This document shows, piece by piece, positions 1-6,501 of a stretch of DNA of 6,513 nucleotides. Position 1 is the stretch's first letter, and every line of letters begins with the position of its first letter. Source of the stretch: a bacterium (GTDB lineage Bacteria > Margulisbacteria > Marinamargulisbacteria > JAAEMD01); the NCBI GenBank assembly GCA_024225875.1, contig JAAEMD010000018.1, forward strand, positions 1 to 6,513, read 5' to 3'. The notes below the pieces were generated by a model. That model had not been told where the DNA came from and made no database searches. It worked only from the letters and a program-made list of their open reading frames with translations. Both the position numbers and the translations under genes were made by a program.

Positions 1-1
1 T

Positions 2-1369
2 GATGAGGAGTATAAGAACATATCAGCAAATCTAAAAAAGATAGAGGGAGATATTATTAGTGCTGAAACTATTTATGATTTGAATTTGTCCGGACAATTA
101 TCAAAAACCATGCTCGATAAAATAACGCAGGGCTCTTTTGAAATAAATAATACAAACCAGTTTGCTTCAGATATAAGCCTGAATAAAAAGTTACGTTCTA
201 CAGGCACTACAGCAGCGTTTGGTTATGGTTATGAAGCAAGTGAAATGACAGTTTCTATACCGAACATTACAAATATCCATAACTATAAACCATATTTGTA
301 CCTTTCTTTATCGCAGCCACTTTTCCAGGATATATCTGGCGGTTTAACTAAATATCCGATCCGATCTCTGGCCTTGTTAAAGAAAATAGCTGAAATTCAG
401 GAGTCAGAGTTGATGGAAGAATATTTCAGTAAACAGATCTCTGTATTTTATGACTGGGTTATGGCAACAGAGTCATTAGACGTTGCCCTGGGAAACTACA
501 ATAACACATTGACTCTGTATAATCTTATTAAGCGTAAATACAAAAGTGATCTGGTTAATAAAACAGATTTTTTAAGATCAAAGGAAAACCTTAGAAAAGC
601 AGAAATCTTATTAGATCTACAGCTGACTAAATGGAATCAGATCGCAGAAATTATATGTGAAAATACTGGTATGATATACACCTTATCAACTGACTCTTCA
701 AAACTATTTATCAGACCGGATAAATACGAAATTAATATTCCGTTGACTGAAGAATATGCAAACAGGATCCGAGATATCTATGAAGTAAGAAAAAACGCTC
801 TTATACTAGAGTCCGAATATATTAAGGAACAGTCAAAGATGAGGCTGGACGCTTTTGCGACCTGTAAGATATATGAGTATGCCAGTCAGAAAGACAGCCT
901 GTCTGGAAAATTTAATAATAATGATTACATACTGGGCCTTAAAGGAAGTTACAATCTTGGTGGCAGTAACATAGCAGGTCAGCTTCTTTCGAATCAGGAA
1001 AAGCTTAAGGAACTGGAACTGGAGTGGCAGAAAACCTCAAGAGATATGAATGTGTTAAGAAGTAATACAGATAAACTTATCGACCAGAATGCAAAGGCAG
1101 TCAATAATTATCTGGAAATTGTAAAACTGTCTAATGAGAGGTACACGTTAGAGAAAAAAAGATATAATGCAAGTAAGGTTCTATTAGATAATGTAATAGT
1201 TGCTCAAAATGACTTGTTAAATAATAAGAGCGGCCTCTTGAACCACAGGATAGCTAAATACAAGAATTTTATCCAGAAACTGTCTTTAAATGATCAGTTA
1301 CTGTTATTTGTGAACAGTGTCATATTTGTCAAGAAAGTAGAAACCTGGAGGAATAAAGTTGTTAAATAG
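2..1369 (+). CDS. TolC-like outer-membrane efflux channel protein, 5' end outside the window
   Basis: This gene would encode the outer-membrane and periplasmic tunnel through which an RND pump expels its substrate. The reading frame is open from base 2, so the start codon and signal peptide lie upstream. A TTG at 80 could be called as a start, but the 26 codons before it continue the same helix-like reading and nothing favours it. The visible 455 residues show the family's two-repeat plan: an N-terminal helix, then strand-rich sequence ending in YLYLSLSQPLFQDISGG (about 293-350), then a long charged coiled coil (about 410-660). A second strand segment follows with NLGGSNIAGQ (about 953-980), and then a second coiled coil containing LSNERYTLEKKRYNAS. 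This matches outer membrane efflux protein (OEP, TolC) architecture. The family is usually about 430-490 residues, so little is missing. Its stop overlaps the permease start by 11 bases, which implies a shared transcript. The family assignment is firm. The substrate is unknown. Confidence 0.85.
   Translation, partial: DEEYKNISANLKKIEGDIISAETIYDLNLSGQLSKTMLDKITQGSFEINNTNQFASDISLNKKLRSTGTTAAFGYGYEASEMTVSIPNITNIHNYKPYLYLSLSQPLFQDISGGLTKYPIRSLALLKKIAEIQESELMEEYFSKQISVFYDWVMATESLDVALGNYNNTLTLYNLIKRKYKSDLVNKTDFLRSKENLRKAEILLDLQLTKWNQIAEIICENTGMIYTLSTDSSKLFIRPDKYEINIPLTEEYANRIRDIYEVRKNALILESEYIKEQSKMRLDAFATCKIYEYASQKDSLSGKFNNNDYILGLKGSYNLGGSNIAGQLLSNQEKLKELELEWQKTSRDMNVLRSNTDKLIDQNAKAVNNYLEIVKLSNERYTLEKKRYNASKVLLDNVIVAQNDLLNNKSGLLNHRIAKYKNFIQKLSLNDQLLLFVNSVIFVKKVETWRNKVVK
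1347..1351 (+). promoter_or_regulatory. Ribosome binding site that fixes the TTG start of the RND permease
   Basis: GGAGG lies 7 bases before the TTG at 1359, ideal spacing. No ATG or GTG in that frame sits at a better distance. The site is inside the end of the channel gene, so translation of the two proteins is probably coupled. Confidence 0.8.
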
Positions 1370-4300
1370 AATCATTAGTTTCTTTCTTCAACGCAAGTTA
1401 CTTGTTAACCTTATTATTATTGTTACAGCTCTGTCTGGAATATTTTCACTCCAGACCATAAAGCGTGACAGTATGCCGGAAATAGATCTTTATGAAGTGT
1501 ATTATACAACTATATATCCAGGTGCTTCACCAGAGGATGTTGAGTTAAAGGTGACTATCCCTCTGGAAGAAGCCATTCAGGAAGTAGATGATATTAAAGA
1601 AGTGACATCTCTCAGCTATGAGAATATGTCTAGTATAAGAGTTTTGTTAGAGGATTACTTAAGTGACCGTGAGGCAGAAAAGGTAAAACAGGATATACAA
1701 AAGGCTGTAGACAGAGTAACAGATTTGCCGGGCGAAGTCAGAAACAGGCCGGAATCTTTTGAGATACAGATGTCTAAGATGCCGATTATAGAGCTTTCGT
1801 TTTCTCATCAAGACCCGTTAGAACTTCGAAAAATCGCCAATTATTTTGAAAGAAAGCTAAGGGTGCTACCTGAAGTCAGCAGGGTTGATAAAGTTGGGTA
1901 TCTGGATAAAGAAGTTCATATAGAACTTAATCCAGAAAAGTTAATTGAAACAGAAACGCCTGTCAATGATGTTATAAAAAGCTTAAGAGACAGGAATGTT
2001 AGATTAGGTGGGGGGAAGCTGGAGAGCTATGACCAGGAAAAATCCATATTAACAAATGAAGAGCTGGTGGACCTTGAAAAATTAAGTGATGTAATAGTCA
2101 GGGCCTCATTTGGTGGTAACAGTTTAAGACTAAAAGACCTGGCAACTATTAAAAATAAGTTTAAAAAACCTGATATGCTGGTTCGTTCAAATAATAAAAA
2201 TGGCATCTCTTTAACAATAGTTAAAAAGAAAAATGCTGATGCTGTTAGAACAATAAATAAAATAAAAGCACTGGTAAATAAGGAAAGATCAAATTTTTCC
2301 AAAGAATTAAAAATAGATTTTGTTAATGATTCTTCTGTAATGACAAGAAATAGAATACGAATTGTAGTTACAAACGCATTTCTGGGATTCATATTAGTTT
2401 TGATTTGTTTAAAAGTTTTTCTGGACTTTCATACTGCGGCCTGGACAGCTTTTGGTATACCGTTCTCTTTGATTGTGTCTTTTATTTTTATCCGGGCTCT
2501 TGGTATGTCGATTAACCCGATATCTCTTGGCGGGTTTATTATTGTCATAGGTATGCTGGTTGATGATGCCATTGTAGTTGCAGAGAATATTAAAAGACAT
2601 AAGGAAGAAAATAAACCTGGTTACCAGGCGGTTCGTGATGGTGTAATGGAAGTTGCAGTTCCAGTAATTACAACTATTACAACTACTATTATTGCTTTTT
2701 CTCCTTTGATATTTGTGCCTGGAATAATGGGGAAGTTTATGAAGATTATGCCGGTAGTTGTCATAGTATCTCTATCTGCATCATTAATTGAATCTCTGTT
2801 TTTTCTACCGTCACACTTGATGAGTAAACCGGTTGACAATAAAAAATACAGTAAAAAGGCATGGGTAATAAAGTTAGAAGACAGGTACGTTTATTTATTA
2901 GGAAAAGTTTTGAACCGTAGATATCTTTTTGTTTTAACGGGTATAGCTTTTGCACTGTTTAGTGTGATATTTGCTTTCAAAACAATGAAATTTGAACTTA
3001 TGCCTTCAGGTGATGTGGATGCATTTTATATAAAGATGGAAGCTCCAATCGGTACATCTTTAAATAAAATGTCTGATTTGGTAAGGCCGATAGAAAGAGT
3101 AATAGCAACTATGCCATCTAATGAGCTGGAATCATTTGGAACAAGAATAGGAAGTGACTCTAACTTTTCTTTCAGCAGCTCAGGCACACATTCTCACTTA
3201 GCTGTTATTTATGTGTATCTGAAAACAGGAGACAGTAGAGGTCGTTCTGCAAATAAAATAATGAGCAGCCTCAAAAATGATCTGCAGGGATATAAATCAA
3301 GTTTTAAAAAAATAACATTTGAAAAGCAGCGTCATGGACCACCCCTGGGAAAGGGTGTTCATATAAGGCTTGTAAGTGATAACGATCAACAAAGGGTAGC
3401 GGCAGGAAGGGAACTGTATGAATTTGTAAGGACTATAAATGGCATTATTGATCTTCGCAATGATTATGGTCAGACAAAAAAAGAGTACAAAATACATATT
3501 GATCATAACAGGCTGGCAGAACTGGGGCTTAGTGTAATGGATGTTGCATCTACGATAAGAACCGCCTATGAAGGAAACATACCATTTTCTATAAGGAAAA
3601 ATAATGAGGATGTTGATTACAGGGTTATAGTAGATAAGAAGTATCGTTCTAAAATGAACTTTTTATTGAACCTGCCTGTAAGAAACAAGCAGCAGAAACT
3701 GATAAGATTGAAGCAGTTTGCCAGGATAATAGATACAGAGAATTTTCTGGAAATAAATAGATACAATAACCAGAGAGTTTTTACAATATTTTCAGACCTT
3801 GATTCGGAAAAGACGACCTCAATGGAAGCGACCAGGAAAATAGAGTCTTTTTTTAAGAAGAACCTGGAAAAGAAATATAAAGATGTAGTTATTGTGAGTG
3901 GAGGAGAAGCTGAGACCTCTAAAGAGTCACTTAAATCATTGATGTTTTCTTTTCTTATTGCGGTATTAGGTATTTATTTTATGCTTACCCTTCTTTTTAA
4001 TTCTTTTTCACAACCTGTTTTTGTTATTTCTGCTATCCCATTTGGTTTTGTAGGTATTATCTGGGCATTTTTCATTCATGGACAGACTTTTTCATTTCCT
4101 GCTTTTATGGGTTTTATAGGTCTTTCTGGTGTTGTTGTTAATGACTCTCTGATAATGGTTGACTATATAAATAAGACAAGTTCAGAAGATTCTGACCACA
4201 AGTCCTTTAATAAAGCTATTTTAGATGGTGCCAGAACAAGATTAAGACCAATTATCTTAACTACGATAACTACTGTTACTGGTTTAATGCCGACTGTTTA

Positions 4301-4460
4301 TGGGTGGGGCGGTACAGATTTTATTCTTATTCCTATGACAATGTCATTAGGTTATGGTCTTGCTTTTGCAACATTAATAACTTTATTTTTCGTACCATGT
4401 TTAACAATGATCCATTATGATTTTCATAATAAAGTTACAAGGCTTTTCAAAAATAAATAA
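1359..4460 (+). CDS. RND-family efflux permease (AcrB/HAE1-like superfamily), inner-membrane proton-driven pump
   Basis: The product is the inner-membrane motor of a tripartite efflux system, exchanging protons for substrate. Its 1033 residues match the usual length of 1020-1050. TM1 is at about residues 15-31. A first periplasmic porter region follows, opening with the conserved MPEID...YPGASPEDVE (about 39-62). TM2-TM6 span about 330-487, TM7 about 520-540, a second periplasmic region about 545-855, and TM8-TM12 about 861-1022. The TM4 motif GMLVDDAIVVAENI carries the paired aspartates D402 and D403, equivalent to AcrB D407/D408 of the proton relay. In TM10 the motif is GVVVNDSLIMVDYIN. By alignment the AcrB lysine 940 is replaced by N928, followed by D929, which places the protein in a divergent branch. 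RLRPI is present before TM11. The start is TTG with a strong GGAGG. The channel gene is directly upstream and an SH3 protein gene follows 42 bases later. Drug, metal or lipid substrates cannot be told apart from this sequence. Confidence 0.93.
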   Translation: MLNRIISFFLQRKLLVNLIIIVTALSGIFSLQTIKRDSMPEIDLYEVYYTTIYPGASPEDVELKVTIPLEEAIQEVDDIKEVTSLSYENMSSIRVLLEDYLSDREAEKVKQDIQKAVDRVTDLPGEVRNRPESFEIQMSKMPIIELSFSHQDPLELRKIANYFERKLRVLPEVSRVDKVGYLDKEVHIELNPEKLIETETPVNDVIKSLRDRNVRLGGGKLESYDQEKSILTNEELVDLEKLSDVIVRASFGGNSLRLKDLATIKNKFKKPDMLVRSNNKNGISLTIVKKKNADAVRTINKIKALVNKERSNFSKELKIDFVNDSSVMTRNRIRIVVTNAFLGFILVLICLKVFLDFHTAAWTAFGIPFSLIVSFIFIRALGMSINPISLGGFIIVIGMLVDDAIVVAENIKRHKEENKPGYQAVRDGVMEVAVPVITTITTTIIAFSPLIFVPGIMGKFMKIMPVVVIVSLSASLIESLFFLPSHLMSKPVDNKKYSKKAWVIKLEDRYVYLLGKVLNRRYLFVLTGIAFALFSVIFAFKTMKFELMPSGDVDAFYIKMEAPIGTSLNKMSDLVRPIERVIATMPSNELESFGTRIGSDSNFSFSSSGTHSHLAVIYVYLKTGDSRGRSANKIMSSLKNDLQGYKSSFKKITFEKQRHGPPLGKGVHIRLVSDNDQQRVAAGRELYEFVRTINGIIDLRNDYGQTKKEYKIHIDHNRLAELGLSVMDVASTIRTAYEGNIPFSIRKNNEDVDYRVIVDKKYRSKMNFLLNLPVRNKQQKLIRLKQFARIIDTENFLEINRYNNQRVFTIFSDLDSEKTTSMEATRKIESFFKKNLEKKYKDVVIVSGGEAETSKESLKSLMFSFLIAVLGIYFMLTLLFNSFSQPVFVISAIPFGFVGIIWAFFIHGQTFSFPAFMGFIGLSGVVVNDSLIMVDYINKTSSEDSDHKSFNKAILDGARTRLRPIILTTITTVTGLMPTVYGWGGTDFILIPMTMSLGYGLAFATLITLFFVPCLTMIHYDFHNKVTRLFKNK

Positions 4461-4502
4461 AAATATTATGGACTTTACTTTAAACAGGCACTATATAAAT
4501 GT

Positions 4503-5012
4503 ATGAATATCTTTTCTAAAGAAAAAACAAGTAAACTTTTAGTCAGCTTAATACTGTTTTTTTGTTTCGGATCTTTGATCTATGGCCGAAATAAATATAT
4601 TAGAGTAATAAAAAGAAAAGTAAATATCCGTACTAAACCCACCATAAAAGCAAGGTCTTTAGGTTATGCCCGGAAAGGGGATATTTTTGAATTTTATAAA
4701 ATAATAGATGGTTGGGCATTGATTTTTTTATTTTCAGGAGAAGAACGTTATATTCATAAATCAGCTGTAGAGAAGTCATGGCCAAATTTAAGGAAAGTAA
4801 GAAAAAAAACAGCGAAAGATATATATAATGATTTATGGCAGGTAGAACTTGAAGTAGCAACAAAAGTTATTGACAGGCATACAAACAGTATAAAAAGACA
4901 GATAGAATATGAACGTGCAATTGAAGATAGAGATAAGCTAAAGGTTTTTCGTAAGTACAATGTTAATCCCGTCTATTATCACCAGATAATGTTAAGTGAA
5001 CAGCATCCCTGA
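4503..5012 (+). CDS. Exported protein with a bacterial SH3 domain, function unknown
   Basis: The 169-residue product starts with a Sec signal peptide: basic NIFSKEKTSK, then a hydrophobic run LLVSLILFFCFGSLIYG. The cysteine in the run lacks a lipobox, so cleavage by signal peptidase I is likelier than lipidation. Residues about 31-92 form a bacterial SH3 (SH3b) domain, with the typical VNIRTKPTIKARSLGYARKGD entry, a central DGWALIFL and a closing ERYIHKSAVE. Such domains often bind peptidoglycan or other cell-envelope partners. The remaining ~75 residues are charged and probably helical (KKTAKDIYNDLWQVELEVATK), with no catalytic motif that I recognise. The gene follows the pump by 42 bases on the same strand with no terminator seen, so it is probably in the operon. 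Its ATG lacks a clear Shine-Dalgarno sequence and there is no other start in frame after the upstream stop. The stop lies two bases before an IS end, so the native C-terminus may have been changed by insertion. The domain call is good. The role is unknown. Confidence 0.8.
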   Translation: MNIFSKEKTSKLLVSLILFFCFGSLIYGRNKYIRVIKRKVNIRTKPTIKARSLGYARKGDIFEFYKIIDGWALIFLFSGEERYIHKSAVEKSWPNLRKVRKKTAKDIYNDLWQVELEVATKVIDRHTNSIKRQIEYERAIEDRDKLKVFRKYNVNPVYYHQIMLSEQHP

Positions 5013-5014
5013 AT

Positions 5015-5040
5015 TGTAGTAGTCAACACTTAATCTGACA
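5015..5040 (-). repeat. Terminal end of element A
   Basis: On the plus strand it starts TGTA and finishes ACTTAATCTGACA. The same 13 bases occur at 5400-5412, at the same distance (13 bases) from a TGTA, which is how two related IS ends should look. It starts two bases after the stop of the SH3 gene. Confidence 0.65.
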
Positions 5041-5113
5041 GTTACCCTAAAAACCTATTTAAATAAAAACAACTAAATGCTCAAAAAAACACCTCCTAAA
5101 AACAGAAATCAAA

Positions 5114-5386
5114 TTAAGCAGCCAATAACTTTTCTTTAGCAATAATCAAGCCATCAATAAAGGTATCAATAGGGGTACGGCCACAGCACATTTTACCTTG
5201 ATGAGTACGAGTAATATTATAAAAATCCAGCCAAGCATCTAAATCCTTTTGAAGGTCATCCAGGCCAGAATAAATCTTTTTACGAAAAGTAACCTGATAA
5301 AATTCAGTTAAAATAGTTTTGTGAAACCTTTCGCAAATACCATTTGTTTGAGGATGTCTAGCCTTAGTTTTTGTATGATCAATATC
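5114..5386 (-). pseudogene. IS481-type transposase of element A, C-terminal 90 codons only
   Basis: The minus-strand reading starts DIDHTKTKARHPQTNGIC and ends AKEKLLAA before TAA. It contains the third catalytic residue of the DDE integrase core, the glutamate of NGICERFHKT, and the typical C-terminal QGKMCCGRTPIDTFIDG. The catalytic aspartates and the N-terminal helix-turn-helix are missing because the gene is cut at 5386 by element B. There is no start codon and the fragment cannot be a working protein. It has no internal stop or frameshift, which points to recent disruption. Compared with the element B transposase, 30 of 43 shared residues are identical, so it is a different IS of the same group. 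Confidence 0.88.
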
Positions 5387-5412
5387 TGTATGACTTTCAA
5401 CTTAATCTGACA
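5387..5412 (+). repeat. Left terminal end of element B
   Basis: It starts TGTATGACTTTCA and finishes ACTTAATCTGACA. It matches the 26-base end at 5015-5040 in its first four and last 13 positions, with weaker agreement between. The shared inner block is the likely transposase binding site. Confidence 0.65.
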
Positions 5413-5418
5413 TACAAT
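5390..5418 (+). promoter_or_regulatory. Candidate transposase promoter within the element B left end
   Basis: A -35-like ATGACT (5390-5395, 4 of 6 to consensus) and a -10-like TACAAT (5413-5418, 5 of 6) are 17 bases apart. Transcription would begin near 5425 and pass through the palindrome before reaching the transposase. Such a promoter overlapping the transposase binding end could allow self-repression. This is inference from spacing and consensus only. Confidence 0.4.
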
Positions 5419-5434
5419 AGATAAAAAGCAGTTT

Positions 5435-5468
5435 AACCATACTGTGGGGGATCCCCCACAGTATGGTT
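5435..5468. repeat. Perfect 34-bp palindrome in the transposase leader
   Basis: Two 16-base arms, AACCATACTGTGGGGG and its complement, flank a central AT, so all 34 bases are palindromic. The G5/C5 centre is far more GC-rich than the surroundings. In RNA it would form a very stable stem, ending 18 bases before the ribosome binding site. No T-run follows on the plus strand, so it is not a normal terminator in that direction. A role as a barrier to outside transcription or translation is possible. Confidence 0.92.
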
Positions 5469-5486
5469 GCGAAAAAAGTCAGAAAA

Positions 5487-5493
5487 AAGGAGA
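5487..5493 (+). promoter_or_regulatory. Ribosome binding site of the element B transposase
   Basis: AAGGAGA lies nine bases before the ATG at 5503. It supports that start over the second ATG at 5512, which would be 18 bases away. Confidence 0.7.
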
Positions 5494-5502
5494 TAAATCA
5501 AA

Positions 5503-6397
5503 ATGGGAAGTATGGAAGAAAAAATAATAAAGCCAAAAATAGGCTTGTTAGAATTAGCAAAACAGCTAGGTAATGTATCCCAGGCATGTCATGTCATGGG
5601 TTATTCAAGGGATACCTTTTATCGATACAAGGAATTATATGCCCGAGGCGGACAAGAGGCATTAAAAGAAATATCACGTAAAAAACCTTGTGTTAAAAAC
5701 AGAGTGCCTGACTACGTAGAAAAAGCGATTGTTGAAATGGCTATTTCTAACCCTGCATATGGTCAAATGCGTGCAAGTAATGAGCTTAAAAAATCAGGTA
5801 TTATGATTTCATCATCTGGAGTTCGTTCTGTTTGGCTTAGGCATGATCTTGAAAGTTTCAAAAAAAGACTCAAGGCACTAGAAGCTAAAGTAGCTCAGGA
5901 CGGCATTGTTCTTACCGAAGAACAGGTTGTAGCACTAGAAAAAGCCAAGGCACTCAAAGAGGCTCACGGTGAAATTGAAACCCACTATCCAGGTTATCTT
6001 GCAGGCCAGGATACTTATTATGTTGGTAAAATTAAAGGCATTGGTGATATTTATCAGCAAACCTTTATTGATACTTATTCCAGGGTTGCTATCGTCAAGC
6101 TATACACAGAAAAAACAGCAATTGTTGCTGCTGATATTCTTAATGATAGGGTTAATACCATTTTTCCAAGAACAAGGCATTCCTCTTAACCGTATTATTA
6201 CTGATCGTGGCACTGAGTTTTGTGGCAAACCTGATCAACACGCTTTTCAACTATATTTGGGCATTGAAGATATAGATCATACGAGAACAAAGGCCTATTC
6301 TCCTCAGACTAATGGCATTTGTGAACGTTTCCATAAAACAATGAAAAATGAGTGTTATATGACTTTATTTAGAAAGAAGCTCTACTATTCTCTTGAC
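5503..6397 (+). pseudogene. IS481-type transposase of element B, frameshifted and C-terminally truncated
   Basis: This is a DDE integrase-type transposase. The first frame (5503 to about 6153) gives an N-terminal helix-turn-helix (LLELAKQLGNVSQACHVMGYSRDTFYR), a linker and the start of the catalytic core with D170 in GQDTYYVG. At 6154 one extra A throws the frame. Without it NDRV continues directly into IPFFQEQGIPLNRIITDRG in the next frame. With it the first frame ends NTIFPRTRHSS at a stop (6187-6189). The second aspartate (TDRG, 6203-6205) and the glutamate (NGICERF, 6323-6325) are in the second frame, 39 residues apart. After RKKLYYSLD the protein stops resembling a transposase and about 47 C-terminal residues seen in element A are missing. 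The second frame then runs through unrelated sequence to a stop at 6469. No -1 slippage could repair it, so the gene is dead. Confidence 0.88.
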
Positions 6398-6453
6398 CCA
6401 AGTTCGCCAAGCCAGGCACGAGAATCTAAGATTCGTCACTACAAATTCAAAAG

Positions 6454-6474
6454 GCCCGTAATTTTTTAGCGGGC
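6454..6474. repeat. Short inverted repeat, GC stem with T-rich loop
   Basis: GCCCG (6454-6458) and CGGGC (6470-6474) enclose an 11-base T-rich loop. No T-run follows, so a terminator call is not supported. Confidence 0.45.
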
Positions 6475-6479
6475 AACGG

Positions 6480-6501
6480 AGCACTCGAAATATTGAGTGC
6501 T
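6480..6501. repeat. Short inverted repeat, possible weak hairpin
   Basis: AGCACTC (6480-6486) and GAGTGCT (6495-6501) enclose eight bases. Only TT follows the right arm on the plus strand, so termination would be weak at best. Confidence 0.45.

Larger units (their letters stand above)
5015..5386 (-). mobile_element. Element A: 3' remnant of an IS481-type insertion sequence
   Basis: Read on the minus strand, this stretch has the last 90 codons of a transposase, a 73-base non-coding tail (5041-5113) in which I see nothing else, and a terminal end at 5015-5040 finishing in ACA (TGT when read inward). The 5' part of the element is absent. At 5386/5387 the reading is interrupted by the left end of element B. 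The outer boundary at 5015 is inferred from the TGT start typical of IS481 ends and from its match in offset with the end of element B. It is not proven by a target duplication. Confidence 0.72.
5387..6397 (+). mobile_element. Element B: IS481-type insertion sequence, left end kept, right end lost
   Basis: The element begins with TGTA at 5387, directly after the broken transposase codon series of element A. It contains a promoter candidate, a palindromic leader and a transposase gene in the plus direction. Its homology to IS481-type transposase stops abruptly near 6397 and no right inverted repeat is found before the window ends. It is therefore truncated and, with the frameshift in its gene, cannot move by itself. 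The nesting inside element A shows that B arrived later than A. Confidence 0.75.

Noticed and set aside
80..82. TTG as the start of the channel gene
   Set aside because: The same frame is open to base 2 and the upstream residues fit the N-terminal helix of the family. No ribosome binding site precedes the TTG.
2027..3506. Several minus-strand open frames within the pump gene
   Set aside because: They lie opposite a clear, conserved RND coding sequence, have no domain features and overlap one another.
4469..4499. A promoter for the SH3 gene just before its start
   Set aside because: TATAAA at 4494-4499 would start transcription at or past the ATG, and the best -35-like match is spaced 19 bases away.
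4633..4960. Two minus-strand open frames opposite the SH3 gene
   Set aside because: They mirror an AT-rich coding region with a recognisable plus-strand domain and have no support of their own.
5028..5412. The 13-base direct repeat as a target-site duplication or attachment site
   Set aside because: Each copy lies 13 bases inside a TGTA end next to its own transposase. This fits related IS ends better than a duplicated target.
5435..5468. The palindrome as an ordinary terminator for plus-strand transcription
   Set aside because: The stem is followed by GCGAAAAAAG, not a T-run, and it lies in front of the gene.
5969..6154. Front part of a second plus frame beginning at 5969 as a separate protein
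   Set aside because: Here the first frame carries the transposase sequence (QDTYYVG...). The second frame becomes meaningful only after 6154, following the frameshift.
6130..6170. Programmed frameshifting in the transposase
   Set aside because: Joining the frames needs +1, not the -1 used by IS3-type elements. No slippery motif is at the junction, and the protein is truncated later anyway.
5015..6397. The two IS481-type elements as a composite transposon
   Set aside because: They touch each other with no cargo between them, both are truncated, and one interrupts the other.
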